DNA from: Nocardioides panzhihuensis
Lineage (GTDB): Bacteria; Actinomycetota; Actinomycetes; Propionibacteriales; Nocardioidaceae
Direction: 5' to 3'
Length of the DNA: 64,000 nucleotides
NCBI RefSeq assembly: GCF_013408335.1
Contig: NZ_JACBZR010000001.1
Location: 2,170,001 to 2,234,000 of the forward strand
Shown: positions 8,480 to 17,691 of the stretch, one piece after another
Position numbering within the stretch: position 1 is the first letter of the stretch
Layout of the letters: each line of letters opens with the position of its first letter
The notes under the pieces: generated by a model
Seen by the model: the letters and a program-made list of their open reading frames with translations, nothing else
What the model was told of the DNA's origin: nothing
Database searches by the model: none
Program-made: the position numbers and the translations under genes

Positions 8480-9670
8480 GTGACGACTTCTTCACTGCCT
8501 TCGCTCCCGCACCACATCGCGATGGTCGCCTCCCCTGCGATCAGCCACATCCTGCCGAGTGTGGAGCTGATCAAGGAGCTGGTGGCGCGCGGTCATCGGG
8601 TCACCTACGCCACGCACGAGTCGATGGCCGACACGATCAAACCGACCGGGGCCGAGCTGGTTCCGGTGCCGACGGTGCTTCCCGTCGAGGATCGGCAGTG
8701 GCCGGACGACCCGATCGCCGGAATGCGCATCTTCCTCGACGACGCGATCCAGGCGCTCCCTCATCTGCACGCGTTCTACGACGCAGATCCCGCCGACCTC
8801 TACCTCTACGACATCGGTGGCTACGCCGTCCGGGCCCTGGCCGAGAAGCAGCAGCGCCCGTTCGTCCAGCTCTCGCCGACGTTCGTCGCCTGGGAGGGGT
8901 ACGCCGAGGAGGTCGGCGCGCAGGTGGAGCAGCTGCCTGGCTACGACGGTTACCTGAGCACGTTCACCAGCTGGCTCAAGGAAGCCGGGGCGACCACCCG
9001 CGAGCCCGGAGCGTTCGCCGGAGCGCCCGAGCGTGCGCTCGCCCTCATCCCGCGGGCGATGCAGCCCAACGCGGAGCTGGTCGACGAGCAGGTCGTGACC
9101 TTCGTCGGACCGTGCTTCGCGCTCGACTCAGCCGAGGCCTGGACCCGCCCGGTCGACGCCGAGCACGTCCTGCTGGTCTCCTTCGGCTCGGCCTACACCG
9201 GCGACGTGGACTTCTTCCGCTCCTGCATCGAGGCATACGCAGCCCTCCCCGGCTGGCACGTCGTCATGTCGATCGGCACCCAGCTCGACCCGGCCGATCT
9301 CGGCGATCTCCCCGGCAACGTCGAGGTCCACCACTGGCTGCCGCAGCGCGCCGTCCTCGCCCAGGCGGGCGGGTTCGTCACCCACGCCGGGATGGGCGGA
9401 AGCAGCGAGGGCCTCATGGCCGGCGTCCCGATGGTGGCGGTGCCGCAGGCGGTCGACCAGTTCATGAACGCAGACCGGCTGGTCGAGCTCGGTGTCGCCC
9501 GGCGCATCGATGCCGAGGACGTCACCGCCGACGCGCTGCGTGCTGCGCTGCTCGAGCTGCTGGACGATCCCGACCGGGTCGCGCGGTCGGCTCAGCTGCG
9601 GGCTGATGCGCTCGCCGAGGGTGGCACTCGGCGGGCTGCTGATCTGATCGAGGGCATGCTCGCTGGTTGA
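8480..9670 (+). CDS. Macrolide-type (MGT/UGT) glycosyltransferase
   Basis: About 396 aa from a GTG at 8480; the frame stays open upstream to an ATG at 8393, but those residues do not look family-like. The body is a GT1/UGT glycosyltransferase: HIAMVASPAISHILPSVELI at the N-terminal acceptor fold, ELVARGHRVTYATHES, and the C-terminal donor-binding region NVEVHHWLPQRAVLAQAGGF then THAGMGGSSEGLMAGVPMVA. This is the MGT subfamily, which glycosylates macrolides and other small lipophilic molecules, often for self-protection or detoxification. A sterol or steroid acceptor is possible given the surroundings but is only conjecture. It is convergent with uvrB across a large palindromic repeat. Confidence 0.85.
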   Translation: MTTSSLPSLPHHIAMVASPAISHILPSVELIKELVARGHRVTYATHESMADTIKPTGAELVPVPTVLPVEDRQWPDDPIAGMRIFLDDAIQALPHLHAFYDADPADLYLYDIGGYAVRALAEKQQRPFVQLSPTFVAWEGYAEEVGAQVEQLPGYDGYLSTFTSWLKEAGATTREPGAFAGAPERALALIPRAMQPNAELVDEQVVTFVGPCFALDSAEAWTRPVDAEHVLLVSFGSAYTGDVDFFRSCIEAYAALPGWHVVMSIGTQLDPADLGDLPGNVEVHHWLPQRAVLAQAGGFVTHAGMGGSSEGLMAGVPMVAVPQAVDQFMNADRLVELGVARRIDAEDVTADALRAALLELLDDPDRVARSAQLRADALAEGGTRRAADLIEGMLAG

Positions 9671-9676
9671 ACCAGC

Positions 9677-9804
9677 CCCCGCTGGTCGAGCCGCGAGCGC
9701 CAGCGAGCGTGTCGAGACCAACACGGTTCCTATCGAACGCCGAGTCGACTGTGTTGGTCTCGACACGCCTCCGCCTAGCGGCTCCGGCGGCTCGACCAGC
9801 GGGG
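9677..9804. repeat. Large palindromic dispersed repeat between convergent genes
   Basis: Left arm 9677-9724 and right arm 9751-9804 form a long interrupted inverted repeat. The outer 16 bases (CCCCGCTGGTCGAGCC) and the inner block (GTCGAGACCAACAC) pair perfectly. It sits between the convergent MGT glycosyltransferase and uvrB genes and could serve as a bidirectional terminator. Related copies are at 42890-42938 (inside a gene), 24764-24794 and, degenerate, 11990-12038 and about 18650-18674. Confidence 0.85.
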
Positions 9805-9808
9805 CGTC

Positions 9809-11950
9809 CTACTTCGTCGCTTCCATCATCTGCCTGAGCTCCTTCTTGAGATCAGAGATCTCGTCACGCAGCCGGGCGGCGACCTCGAACTGGAGCTCGG
9901 CGGCGGCGCCCTTCATCTGCTCGGTGAGGTCGCCGATGAGCTGGGCCAGGTCGGAGGAGGGGAGGCCGACGAGGCCGCGCTCGCGGGCCTCGCGGGCGGC
10001 TTCGCCGAGCATGGGGGTGGGTGCCTTGGCGGCGTTCTTGCCCGCGCGGCCCTTGGCTTCGGTGCCGGCCCAGGTGTTGAGCAGCTCCTGGGTGGACTCG
10101 TCCTCGCGGGCGAGCATCTCGGTGATGTCGGCGATCTTCTTGCGCAGCGGCTGCGGGTCGACGCCGTTGGCCTTGTTGTACGCCACCTGGATAGCGCGGC
10201 GACGGTTGGTCTCCTCGATCGCCGACTCCATGGAGGGAGTGATCTTGTCGGCGTACATGTGCACCTGGCCGGAGACGTTTCGGGCCGCACGGCCGATGGT
10301 CTGGATCAGCGACTTGTCCGAACGCAGGAAGCCCTCCTTGTCGGCGTCCAGGATCGCGACCAGCGACACCTCGGGCAGGTCGAGGCCCTCTCGGAGCAGG
10401 TTGATGCCGACGAGGACGTCGTACTCCCCCAGCCGCAGGTCGCGGAGGAGCTCGATCCGCTTGAGGGTGTCGACCTCGGAGTGGAGATACCTCGTCCGGA
10501 TCCCGGCATCGAGCAGGTAGTCGGTGAGGTCCTCGGACATCTTCTTGGTCAGCGTCGTGACCAGGACGCGCTCGTTCTTGGCGACCCGGTCGTTGATCTC
10601 GCCGATCAGGTCGTCGATCTGGCCCTTGGTCGGCTTGATGACCACCTCGGGGTCGATCAGGCCGGTCGGGCGGATGATCTGCTCGACGACGTCTGGATGT
10701 CCATCAGTGCCGCCGACCTTGTCGAGCTCGTAGTTGCCCGGCGTCGCGGAGAGGTAGATCGTCTGGCCGATCCGCTCCAGGAACTCCTCGAACTTCAGCG
10801 GCCGGTTGTCCTGGGCGCTGGGCAGCCGGAAGCCGTGCTCGACCAGGTTGCGCTTTCGGGACATGTCGCCCTCGTACATCCCGCCGACCTGCGGGACCGC
10901 GACGTGGGACTCGTCGACGACGAGGACGAAGTCCTCGGGGAAGTAGTCGATCAGACAGTTGGGAGCCGAGCCCGGCGGTCGGCCGTCGATGTGCATCGAG
11001 TAGTTCTCGATCCCGGAGCACGACCCGACCTGACGCATCATCTCGATGTCGTAGGTCGTCCGCATCCGCAGCCGCTGCGCCTCGAGCATCTTGCCCTGCT
11101 TCTCGAAGGTGCTCAGCTGCTGGTCGAGCTCGGCCTCGATGCCGTTGATCGCGCGCTCCATGCGCTCTGGGCCGGCGACGTAGTGGGTCGCGGGGAAGAT
11201 GTAGAGCTCCCGGTCCTCGGTGATCACCTCACCGGTGACGGCGTGCAGCGTCATCAGCCGCTCGATCTCGTCGCCGAAGAACTCGATCCGGACCGCGTGC
11301 TCCTCGTAGACCGGGAAGATCTCCAGGGTGTCACCGCGGACCCGGAAGGTGCCCCGGGTGAAGGAGAGGTCGTTGCGGGTGTACTGGATCTCCACCAGCC
11401 GCCGCAGGATCGAGTCGCGGTCGTGCTCCTCCCCCACTCGCAGCCGGAGCATCCGGTCGACGTACTCCTGCGGGGTGCCGAGACCGTAGATGCAGGAGAC
11501 GGTCGAGACCACGATGACGTCGCGCCTGGTCAGCAGCGAGTTGGTGGCCGAGTGACGCAGCCGCTCGACCTCCTCGTTGATCGAGGAGTCCTTCTCGATG
11601 TAGGTGTCGGTCTGGGGGACGTACGCCTCAGGCTGGTAGTAGTCGTAGTAGGAGACGAAGTATTCGATCGCGTTGTCCGGGAAGAGCTGACGCAGCTCGT
11701 TGGCGAACTGGGCGGCAAGGGTCTTGTTGGGCTGCAGGACCAGCATCGGGCGCTGCAGCTGCTCCGCGGTCCAAGCGATCGTCGCCGTCTTTCCGGTGCC
11801 GGTCGCACCGAGCAGGACGACGTCCTCGACGCCGCCCTGGATCCGCTTGGTGATCTCCGCGATCGCGGCGGGCTGATCACCCGAGGGCTGATAGTCGGAG
11901 ACCACCTTGAACGGGGCGACACGACGCTCGAGATCGGTGACTGGACGCAT
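9809..11950 (-). CDS. uvrB: UvrABC excision nuclease subunit B
   Basis: 713 aa. The start is the ATG at 11950 ([14 protein letters not shown]); the frame is open far upstream but that extension overlaps the sulfotransferase gene and is not coding-like. Domains: helicase motif I GATGTGKT near residue 50, beta-hairpin [16 protein letters not shown], motif [17 protein letters not shown], motif [11 protein letters not shown], and the C-terminal UVR domain ([17 protein letters not shown]) that contacts UvrC. It loads on damaged DNA with UvrA and positions UvrC for incision. Length is normal. It is a housekeeping gene inside an otherwise catabolic neighbourhood. Confidence 0.98.
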   Translation of the reverse strand: MRPVTDLERRVAPFKVVSDYQPSGDQPAAIAEITKRIQGGVEDVVLLGATGTGKTATIAWTAEQLQRPMLVLQPNKTLAAQFANELRQLFPDNAIEYFVSYYDYYQPEAYVPQTDTYIEKDSSINEEVERLRHSATNSLLTRRDVIVVSTVSCIYGLGTPQEYVDRMLRLRVGEEHDRDSILRRLVEIQYTRNDLSFTRGTFRVRGDTLEIFPVYEEHAVRIEFFGDEIERLMTLHAVTGEVITEDRELYIFPATHYVAGPERMERAINGIEAELDQQLSTFEKQGKMLEAQRLRMRTTYDIEMMRQVGSCSGIENYSMHIDGRPPGSAPNCLIDYFPEDFVLVVDESHVAVPQVGGMYEGDMSRKRNLVEHGFRLPSAQDNRPLKFEEFLERIGQTIYLSATPGNYELDKVGGTDGHPDVVEQIIRPTGLIDPEVVIKPTKGQIDDLIGEINDRVAKNERVLVTTLTKKMSEDLTDYLLDAGIRTRYLHSEVDTLKRIELLRDLRLGEYDVLVGINLLREGLDLPEVSLVAILDADKEGFLRSDKSLIQTIGRAARNVSGQVHMYADKITPSMESAIEETNRRRAIQVAYNKANGVDPQPLRKKIADITEMLAREDESTQELLNTWAGTEAKGRAGKNAAKAPTPMLGEAAREARERGLVGLPSSDLAQLIGDLTEQMKGAAAELQFEVAARLRDEISDLKKELRQMMEATK

Positions 11951-11989
11951 GACATCCAGGCTACGCGGGACCACCGACAGTTTCCCCCG

Positions 11990-12038
11990 TCGGTCGAGCC
12001 GCGAGGCCAGCGACCAGCTGTTGCTACTCGACCAGCGG
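11990..12038. repeat. Degenerate copy of the dispersed palindromic repeat
   Basis: Between uvrB and the sulfotransferase the sequence CGGTCGAGCCGCGAGGCCAG and a following TACTCGACCAGCGG resemble the arms of the 9677-9804 element but have lost most pairing. Confidence 0.5.
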
Positions 12039-12041
12039 TTA

Positions 12042-13208
12042 CTACTCGAACTCGGAGCGCACCTGGTCTTCGGTGAGGCCGTAGTCGGCGAGGCTGTAGT
12101 CGTGCTTCGGCCGGGCGCTCCCGGATCGGGACTCCGCATCGATGCGGGCGACCTCGGCACGAGCGGCGTCGCTCCACGGGATGTCGAAGTGGGCGTAGAT
12201 GCTCTCGACGGTGCCGACGGGGTCCTCGACGAAGCCGCGGTAGTCGACGTCGAAGAACTGAGCCTGGTCGTACCGCTTCCCGGTCTCGCGGAAGGAGCGC
12301 CACGAGCGGGAGAGCATCTCCAGCTGGGTCGCCCCGATCGTCTCCCCGACGAAAGTGGTCGACATCCCCGCGGTCGCCTCTGCGGACAGCGAGCAGCCCG
12401 AGGCGACCGAGACGACCGGATCACGGTGGGTGACCACCACGAGCGCGTCCGGGTAGACCTCCATGAGCGCGTCGAGCGCGACCAGATGGGAGGGGTTCTT
12501 GAGCACCCAGCGCTTGTCGGTGTCGTTGAGCCCGATGAGCTGCAGGGTCCGCCGATGGAGCTCGTACGCGTCGCGCCAGTCCTGCTTCGCCAGCCAGGCC
12601 GAGTAGCGCGGGACGTTGGCCAGCGACTCGAACGAGATCGACTTGCCGCTCTGCCGCAGCACCCGCCAGCACTCCTCGACGCTGGTGGCATCCATGTAGT
12701 GGATCCCCATGAACTCGGGGTTGGCCACGTGGTGCTGCCGATAGGCGCCCTGAAGCGCGTTGAAGACGGGGTCCTGCTCCCAGGTCTCGCGCGGGGGCCG
12801 CGGCTGGGGGAACTCGGTGAGCCAGGTCTCGAGCCCTTGGTGTGCCGGGTCCGCGGCGAGCAGCCGGTGCAGAGCGGTGGTGCCGGTGCGGACGAGCCCG
12901 GTGACGAAGATCGGGCGCTCGATGCGTACGTCCTGGTGCTGGGGGAACTCGGCTAGGCGAGCCTGTGTCATCAGCCTGCCGACGAGCGCCGACTTCACCT
13001 GGGAGCGGTGGAAGTAGTTCCCGACCGGGGTGAGCCCGGCCTCGGGCGAGGCCAGGTCCTCGACCAGGAGCCGCAGTCCCTCCTCGTGGTCGGTCCTGCC
13101 GCTGTGCTCAAAATATTCGGCGCTCAGCCCGGTGGTGCGGACAGCGGCGGCGCAGATGTCCTCGTACGTCCCGACGTCTGCCCGCTCACGCGGCGTCGAC
13201 TCAGTCAT
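12042..13208 (-). CDS. Sulfotransferase family protein (PAPS-dependent type)
   Basis: 388 aa. Residues about 99-125 hold the 5'-phosphosulfate-binding loop [17 protein letters not shown], and the later segment [18 protein letters not shown] matches the 3'-phosphate-binding part of the family. It would transfer sulfate from PAPS to a hydroxyl of a small molecule or lipid. The ATG at 13208 overlaps the end of the upstream SDR gene by 8 bp, so both are one transcript under the KstR-type operator at 14007-14020. That context makes a steroid or sterol-derived alcohol a reasonable acceptor, but this is inference. Members of this broad family are often annotated only as sulfotransferase. Confidence 0.85.
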   Translation of the reverse strand: MTESTPRERADVGTYEDICAAAVRTTGLSAEYFEHSGRTDHEEGLRLLVEDLASPEAGLTPVGNYFHRSQVKSALVGRLMTQARLAEFPQHQDVRIERPIFVTGLVRTGTTALHRLLAADPAHQGLETWLTEFPQPRPPRETWEQDPVFNALQGAYRQHHVANPEFMGIHYMDATSVEECWRVLRQSGKSISFESLANVPRYSAWLAKQDWRDAYELHRRTLQLIGLNDTDKRWVLKNPSHLVALDALMEVYPDALVVVTHRDPVVSVASGCSLSAEATAGMSTTFVGETIGATQLEMLSRSWRSFRETGKRYDQAQFFDVDYRGFVEDPVGTVESIYAHFDIPWSDAARAEVARIDAESRSGSARPKHDYSLADYGLTEDQVRSEFE

Positions 13209-13995
13209 GGAACTCCCCGCAGTCCACGTTGAGCACGGTGCCGGTGACCGCGGAGGCCAGGTCGCTGCCCAGGAAGAGCGCCGCCCGGGCGACCTCCTCG
13301 GGGGTCGCGAGCCGCTTCAGGTCGGTGGGGGCGGCCTTCTCGGCGTACACCTCCTCGTGGGTGCGTCCCGACTCCGATGCGATCCAGTCGAAGTAGGCCT
13401 TGTTGACGTCCTCGTAGATGTAGGACGGCGCGACGGAGTTGACCCGGATGCCTCGCGGGCCGAGCTCGGTGGCCAGGGACGAGGCGAGGTGCGCGAGCGC
13501 GCCCTTGGAGAGCTTGTAGCCGGCGAACTCGGGCTGGCTCTGGTAGAGCACGGCGGAGTTGATCATCACGATCGCGCCGCCCGGTTTGTCGGGTGTGGCC
13601 GCCAGGGCGTCGGCGAAGAGCGCCGAGAGCCGCAGCGGTGCGTACACGTTCGACTCCTGGGCCAGCCGGAGAGCGTCGAGCGGGATCTGGGTGAGCGGGT
13701 CCATCGGCGGGATGCCGAAGGCGTTGTTGAGGAGCACGTCGACGCGCCCGAACTCCTCGAGGGCCGTGTCGACCAGGTGCCGGCGGGCGTCCTCGTCGGT
13801 GATGTCGGTCGGCACCACCAGTGCGCGTCGGCCGTGCTCCTCGATCAGGCCGGCCATCTTCTGCAGCCGCTTCTCGGTGCGGCTGGCGAGCACCAGGTCG
13901 GCGCCCATCAGCGCAGCCTGCTCGCCCAGCGAGCGTCCGAGGCCGGGGCCGACCCCCGAGAGCACGACGACCTTGCCATCCAGGAGTCCAGTCAT
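13201..13995 (-). CDS. Short-chain dehydrogenase/reductase, KstR-regulon candidate
   Basis: 264 aa from the ATG at 13995. A longer frame exists (to 14055) but it would translate through the operator at 14007-14020, so the shorter start is preferred. The nucleotide-binding motif is SGVGPGLGRS in place of the usual TGxxxGxG, followed by NNAFG, the catalytic Ser in INSAVL, and YKLSK as the YxxxK pair. It oxidises or reduces a hydroxyl/keto group with NAD(P). The operator 11 nt upstream and the coupled sulfotransferase suggest a hydroxysteroid or hydroxyacyl-CoA substrate. No Shine-Dalgarno is visible, suggesting a leaderless mRNA. Confidence 0.88.
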   Translation of the reverse strand: MTGLLDGKVVVLSGVGPGLGRSLGEQAALMGADLVLASRTEKRLQKMAGLIEEHGRRALVVPTDITDEDARRHLVDTALEEFGRVDVLLNNAFGIPPMDPLTQIPLDALRLAQESNVYAPLRLSALFADALAATPDKPGGAIVMINSAVLYQSQPEFAGYKLSKGALAHLASSLATELGPRGIRVNSVAPSYIYEDVNKAYFDWIASESGRTHEEVYAEKAAPTDLKRLATPEEVARAALFLGSDLASAVTGTVLNVDCGEFHD

Positions 13996-14006
13996 GGCGC
14001 CTAGAG

Positions 14007-14020
14007 TAGAACGTGTTTCA
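14007..14020. promoter_or_regulatory. KstR-type operator upstream of SDR-sulfotransferase
   Basis: TAGAACGTGTTTCA matches TnnAACnnGTTnnA. It ends 11 nt before the SDR ATG, so it would cover the -10 region of a leaderless promoter. The converging kinase-like gene stops at 14056, so the SDR is the only plausible target. Confidence 0.8.
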
Positions 14021-14055
14021 CTTTTCTGGAAGAGGCGAGCCGGGGTTCGCCCCAT

Positions 14056-16446
14056 TCAGGCCGGAAAGCTGAATCTGGCGACCTCGTCGACCCATTCGGC
14101 GTACGCCCCGATCTCCTGGGGCACCTGGTGCGCACGAACCAAGTCGGCGTGAGCGCGGATCACCCGGGACCAGTCGGTACACGAGCCACAGGTCGCTCGC
14201 CCGCAGCCTGCGGTGTGCCCGCGCGCGACCTTCTCGAGCAGGTCACGGAAGGTCGCGTCGTCCTCACCGGCCGCCAGCGCTTCCACCACCGCCCCGAGCA
14301 CCTCGGCCCCCTGCGCGGGGGCGCCTACCAGGATCGCCATCAGGATCCCGAGGGCGTGATGGCCGGAGGGCTCGGCACTCGCGCCCACCGGCGCCGTACG
14401 CGCCAACCGGTAGACCGCGAGCAGCTTCCTGGCTCCCCCGGGCGTTGCGCAGAACCTGGCCAGCTCGCTGGTGAACAACGCCTCGCCGGGCGTCATCTCG
14501 AGGCTCTCGACGGCTCCGTGGCGACTGGCCTGGTCGCCGGTCCCAGCGGCCAGCGCGGAGGGCCACGACGGCACCGCATGCCGCATCAGCGACCGCATGT
14601 ACCGCACGGCCGGGTCGCCGGCGAAGGCCCGCAGTGCGAACGGCACGTCGAAGACCCTGGAGAGGTACGCCGCCGGCTCTGCGACCCGGCCCTCGATCGC
14701 CCGCCGCAGCGTCTCTGCGTCCACCGCCGCGACGACTGCGACACCCTCCTGGCCGCTCAGCTCGTCGATCGCCCGCAGCACCCCGGCCGCGGTGGCCGGG
14801 TCACACCTGTCCAGGTCGTCGACGTAGACGATCGTCCGGCTCCCCAGCGGCCCGGTCCGCACGCCGGCCGGCGGGGCCGGCGGAGGCCCCGGCGGAGCGG
14901 CTCTCAGTGCGGCCTCGTACGCCGCGACCTCCCGGTCCATGGCCGCCAACGCCATCGTGGTGCTCATCGGTTGCGCGCGCCGCTTGCCGCGGGTGCCCTC
15001 GTCCTCGGGATGGCCCGCCAGCGCGGCCCGGAGCTCGGCCGCCCGCCGTTGAGCGGCCTGGTGCTTCGCCACCAGCGGCGGCGGCGCGCTCGTTCCGGCG
15101 CTCCGCACACCCTCGAGAACCGCGCTCGCCACGTCCGACTCGGCGTACTGACGGGCATCGACGCGTACGTGCCTGGTGCGGGCGGAGCACGCGTCGTCAT
15201 GCTCGGAGAGCCACTCGACGCGCTCCTGCACCCTCCGCAGGAAGGTCGACCGGCCGCTGCCCGGCTGCCCCTGCACGGCCACCGAGATCGGGAGCTGGGT
15301 GTGCGTGGAGGCGAGCAGACGGGCCACTCGGTCGACGTCGAGCCGGTGGCCGAGGACATCGTCGTCGGTCCGTTCGCGTCCGGCAGCGGGAGCAGGCGCC
15401 GGCTCGATCTTGGGCTCGATCTTGGGCTCGACCCCAGGCCCCATGGCCATGTCGGGAACCGGGCCGGTGACGATCGGAACCTCGGTGGTGTCCCCCTCCG
15501 GCGAATCAGCCGGGACGGGGTCCGGCGCGACCTCGACCCGCGGCACCACAGCAACCTCTGGCGCCGTGGGCGCCTTTGCCCCCGCCTCAGAGAGCTCCGC
15601 GACCGGCGTGACCGGGAGGCCGAGCTCATGCTCGATCGCCCGGAGAGCCTTGGCGAAGTCGGCCGCGCTCCAGTGCCGCCCGGCTCGACGCTTGGACATC
15701 GCCTTGCGCAGCGCCCCCTCGAACATGGCCGGGACATCGGCGCGACCGATGGCCGGCGGGTCGGACTCCCGGATCCGCTCCGACAGCGCCTCGGGGCCGT
15801 CAGCACCGGTCGCTCCCTCGAACGGCGTACGCCCCGCCAGCAGCGTGTAGCAGGTCGCAGCCAGGCTCCAGATGTCCGCCCAGGCGCTCGGTTCGGGCGG
15901 TTCGGAGAGCATCTCCGGGGCCATCCACGGCAGCGAGGTCGAGCCGGCGCCGGCGGCACGACCGGCAGAGGAGAGGCTTCCGAAGCCGACCAGCTGCGGT
16001 TCGCCACCGGCGGTCAGCAGGATGTTCGCCGGCTTCACGTCGCCGTGCGCGATCCCGTGCCGGGCAGCGACGTCGAGCGCGCCCGCAACCTTGATGGTGA
16101 TGCTCAACGCCTCCGCGACCGAGAGCCGTCCGCTCCTCCGGCGCGTCTCCAGGTCCCCGCCAGGACGGTGATCCATCACCACGAAGCTGCGATCGTCGTC
16201 GGTGACGCCGACGGTATGCAGCGGCAGGACATGGGGATGGGTGGCGAGCTCGGCGACTTCCTTGGTCTCCGCGGCGAGCGCTTCTCTGGTCTCGGCACCG
16301 AGTCGGTCGTTCCAGACCTTCACGACGACGTCGACCTTCTCCTGCTGTGACTCATAGACGAAGACACCTGAGGATCCGCCCGCGCCGATCAGCCGGCGAT
16401 GCCTGAATCCCGGAATGTCCGGTGGCTCGTGGTGGGGGCTGGCCAT
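14056..16446 (-). CDS. Ser/Thr kinase-like domain fused to a KAP-family P-loop NTPase
   Basis: 796 aa from the ATG at 16446 (a TTG three codons upstream is also possible). Residues about 13-275 are a protein kinase fold: glycine loop GAGGSSGVFV, Lys43, HGDVKPAN with Asp136 and Asn141, and WMAPEM. The DFG metal-binding Asp is missing: the segment reads VGFGS (Gly154). A Pro/Glu-rich linker with repeated PKIE (about 285-358) leads to a KAP NTPase: Walker A GQPGSGRST (393-401), Walker B TIVYVDDLDRCDP (538-550). No transmembrane helices interrupt the NTPase, unlike many KAP proteins. A Cys pair (CGRATCGSC) lies near the C-terminus. A stand-alone signalling or conflict (phage-defence) switch is possible; function is not known. 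Confidence 0.8.
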   Translation of the reverse strand: MASPHHEPPDIPGFRHRRLIGAGGSSGVFVYESQQEKVDVVVKVWNDRLGAETREALAAETKEVAELATHPHVLPLHTVGVTDDDRSFVVMDHRPGGDLETRRRSGRLSVAEALSITIKVAGALDVAARHGIAHGDVKPANILLTAGGEPQLVGFGSLSSAGRAAGAGSTSLPWMAPEMLSEPPEPSAWADIWSLAATCYTLLAGRTPFEGATGADGPEALSERIRESDPPAIGRADVPAMFEGALRKAMSKRRAGRHWSAADFAKALRAIEHELGLPVTPVAELSEAGAKAPTAPEVAVVPRVEVAPDPVPADSPEGDTTEVPIVTGPVPDMAMGPGVEPKIEPKIEPAPAPAAGRERTDDDVLGHRLDVDRVARLLASTHTQLPISVAVQGQPGSGRSTFLRRVQERVEWLSEHDDACSARTRHVRVDARQYAESDVASAVLEGVRSAGTSAPPPLVAKHQAAQRRAAELRAALAGHPEDEGTRGKRRAQPMSTTMALAAMDREVAAYEAALRAAPPGPPPAPPAGVRTGPLGSRTIVYVDDLDRCDPATAAGVLRAIDELSGQEGVAVVAAVDAETLRRAIEGRVAEPAAYLSRVFDVPFALRAFAGDPAVRYMRSLMRHAVPSWPSALAAGTGDQASRHGAVESLEMTPGEALFTSELARFCATPGGARKLLAVYRLARTAPVGASAEPSGHHALGILMAILVGAPAQGAEVLGAVVEALAAGEDDATFRDLLEKVARGHTAGCGRATCGSCTDWSRVIRAHADLVRAHQVPQEIGAYAEWVDEVARFSFPA

Positions 16447-16524
16447 GGGCGGCAATCATAGGGGCCGCACGCTGTCGCGTCGCGACCCCTCCTCACTGTC
16501 CTTGAATCGCTTCGGGCTGACGTC

Positions 16525-17691
16525 TCAGCTGAGCATTCTGCGGGCAACCGCCCGCTGACGTGCGGCGATCCTCTCGGCATACGCGGCCGGGCCCAAGGCC
16601 TCCGCGTGCGGAAGCAGGCTGCTCACCTCGGCGGTGCTCACCTTGCGGACCGTCGGTCCGTCGGCGGCGGTGAGGTCACGTTCGAGCCTCTGCCAGCGCA
16701 GCATCAGCGAGCCGGTCCGGTGGCCGGTGGTCTCGAGCCAGTTCGCGATCGGCTTCCCGTCCAGGGGCGGGTGCTCCGAGATCACGAAGCGCATCACGCC
16801 GTCGGGATCGGTGACCGCCTGCGCCTTCGTGAGACTGGTCTGATGGGTCTCGTAGTCGGTCGACGCATACCAGTCCGAGCCGATCTGGATGCCCTGGTAG
16901 GTGCAGTCGTCACAGCGCGGCACCTCAACCACGAGCGCCTCGTCCTCGGCCAGCTCGTAGTGACCGATCGAGGAGAACTGCGACTCCAGCCCACCCGGTG
17001 TTCGGGCCGGCACGGTGAGCGTGTTGACCGGCTCCTTGTACTGGAAGAACCGGGGGAAGGCGAACCACGTCTGGATCGAGCCGGTGAGCGACCGGGCGGC
17101 GACCTCGTACTTCTTGCGGAGCAGGTCCTGGGTCAGCGGCCGGCGCGGCCGGCCGAGGGTGTCGGGGCGCTCGATCGTGATCGTGCCGCGAGTCTCGGTG
17201 TCCCAGTCGTTGAAGACCTCGCGCACGATCAGCGTCTTCGCCCCCGGCTCTGCCGTGTAGGTGAACTCGAAGGACCCGTCGTAGTCCAGCTGGAGCTTGC
17301 GGTCGTCGAAGGCCATCAGGCTGGTCGCGGCGGAGTCCGCGGTGTAGGCACCGCCCATCACTTGGAAGGAGAGGTCGGCGCTGGTTCCGCGCCGGCCGCG
17401 GACGACGTACTCGACGCCCTCTCGCAGGTAGGCGTTGAAGTAGATCGCGTCGGGGTTGTCCAGGCCCTGCTTGGAGAACTGATGGGTGGGGTTCACGAAG
17501 AGCGGCTGCTCGAGGTCGTAGTCGAACGCCGTCTGCATCGCCATCCGGATCCGGCCGGAGAGGTACTCATAGCCTTCGAGCCGGTCCTGCTCCGTGCGGA
17601 TGAACGGCGCGTTGGCGATCAGCTCCTCCGCCTCCGCGATCGCCTGCTGGAGCGGTTCGGTCAGGCCGTACGCCGCGCTCTGCTCGGTCAC
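16525..17691 (-). CDS. DUF1214 domain-containing protein
   Basis: 388 aa. The GTG start at 17691 overlaps the stop of the preceding F420 oxidoreductase by 4 bp (GTGA), showing translational coupling; the longer frame to 17727 is less likely. The C-terminal half holds the DUF1214 region (ARTPGGLESQFSSIGHYELA, DWYASTDYETHQTSLTKAQA, GVMRFVISEHP). No signal peptide or membrane segment is evident. DUF1214/DUF1254 proteins have no established enzymatic role, although they recur in steroid and hydrocarbon catabolic loci. Its position second in a KstR-type operon with an F420-dependent enzyme is the main clue. Confidence 0.82.
   Translation of the reverse strand: MTEQSAAYGLTEPLQQAIAEAEELIANAPFIRTEQDRLEGYEYLSGRIRMAMQTAFDYDLEQPLFVNPTHQFSKQGLDNPDAIYFNAYLREGVEYVVRGRRGTSADLSFQVMGGAYTADSAATSLMAFDDRKLQLDYDGSFEFTYTAEPGAKTLIVREVFNDWDTETRGTITIERPDTLGRPRRPLTQDLLRKKYEVAARSLTGSIQTWFAFPRFFQYKEPVNTLTVPARTPGGLESQFSSIGHYELAEDEALVVEVPRCDDCTYQGIQIGSDWYASTDYETHQTSLTKAQAVTDPDGVMRFVISEHPPLDGKPIANWLETTGHRTGSLMLRWQRLERDLTAADGPTVRKVSTAEVSSLLPHAEALGPAAYAERIAARQRAVARRMLS

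Noticed and set aside
11951..12691. Open frame extending uvrB by about 247 codons upstream
   Set aside because: It is antisense-free but overlaps the sulfotransferase coding sequence in another frame, is Arg/Ser/Thr-rich and unlike UvrB; the normal UvrB start is at 11950.
13996..14055. N-terminal extension of the SDR at 13201-13995
   Set aside because: It would place the KstR-type operator inside the coding sequence, and the SDR nucleotide-binding motif starts soon after the ATG at 13995.
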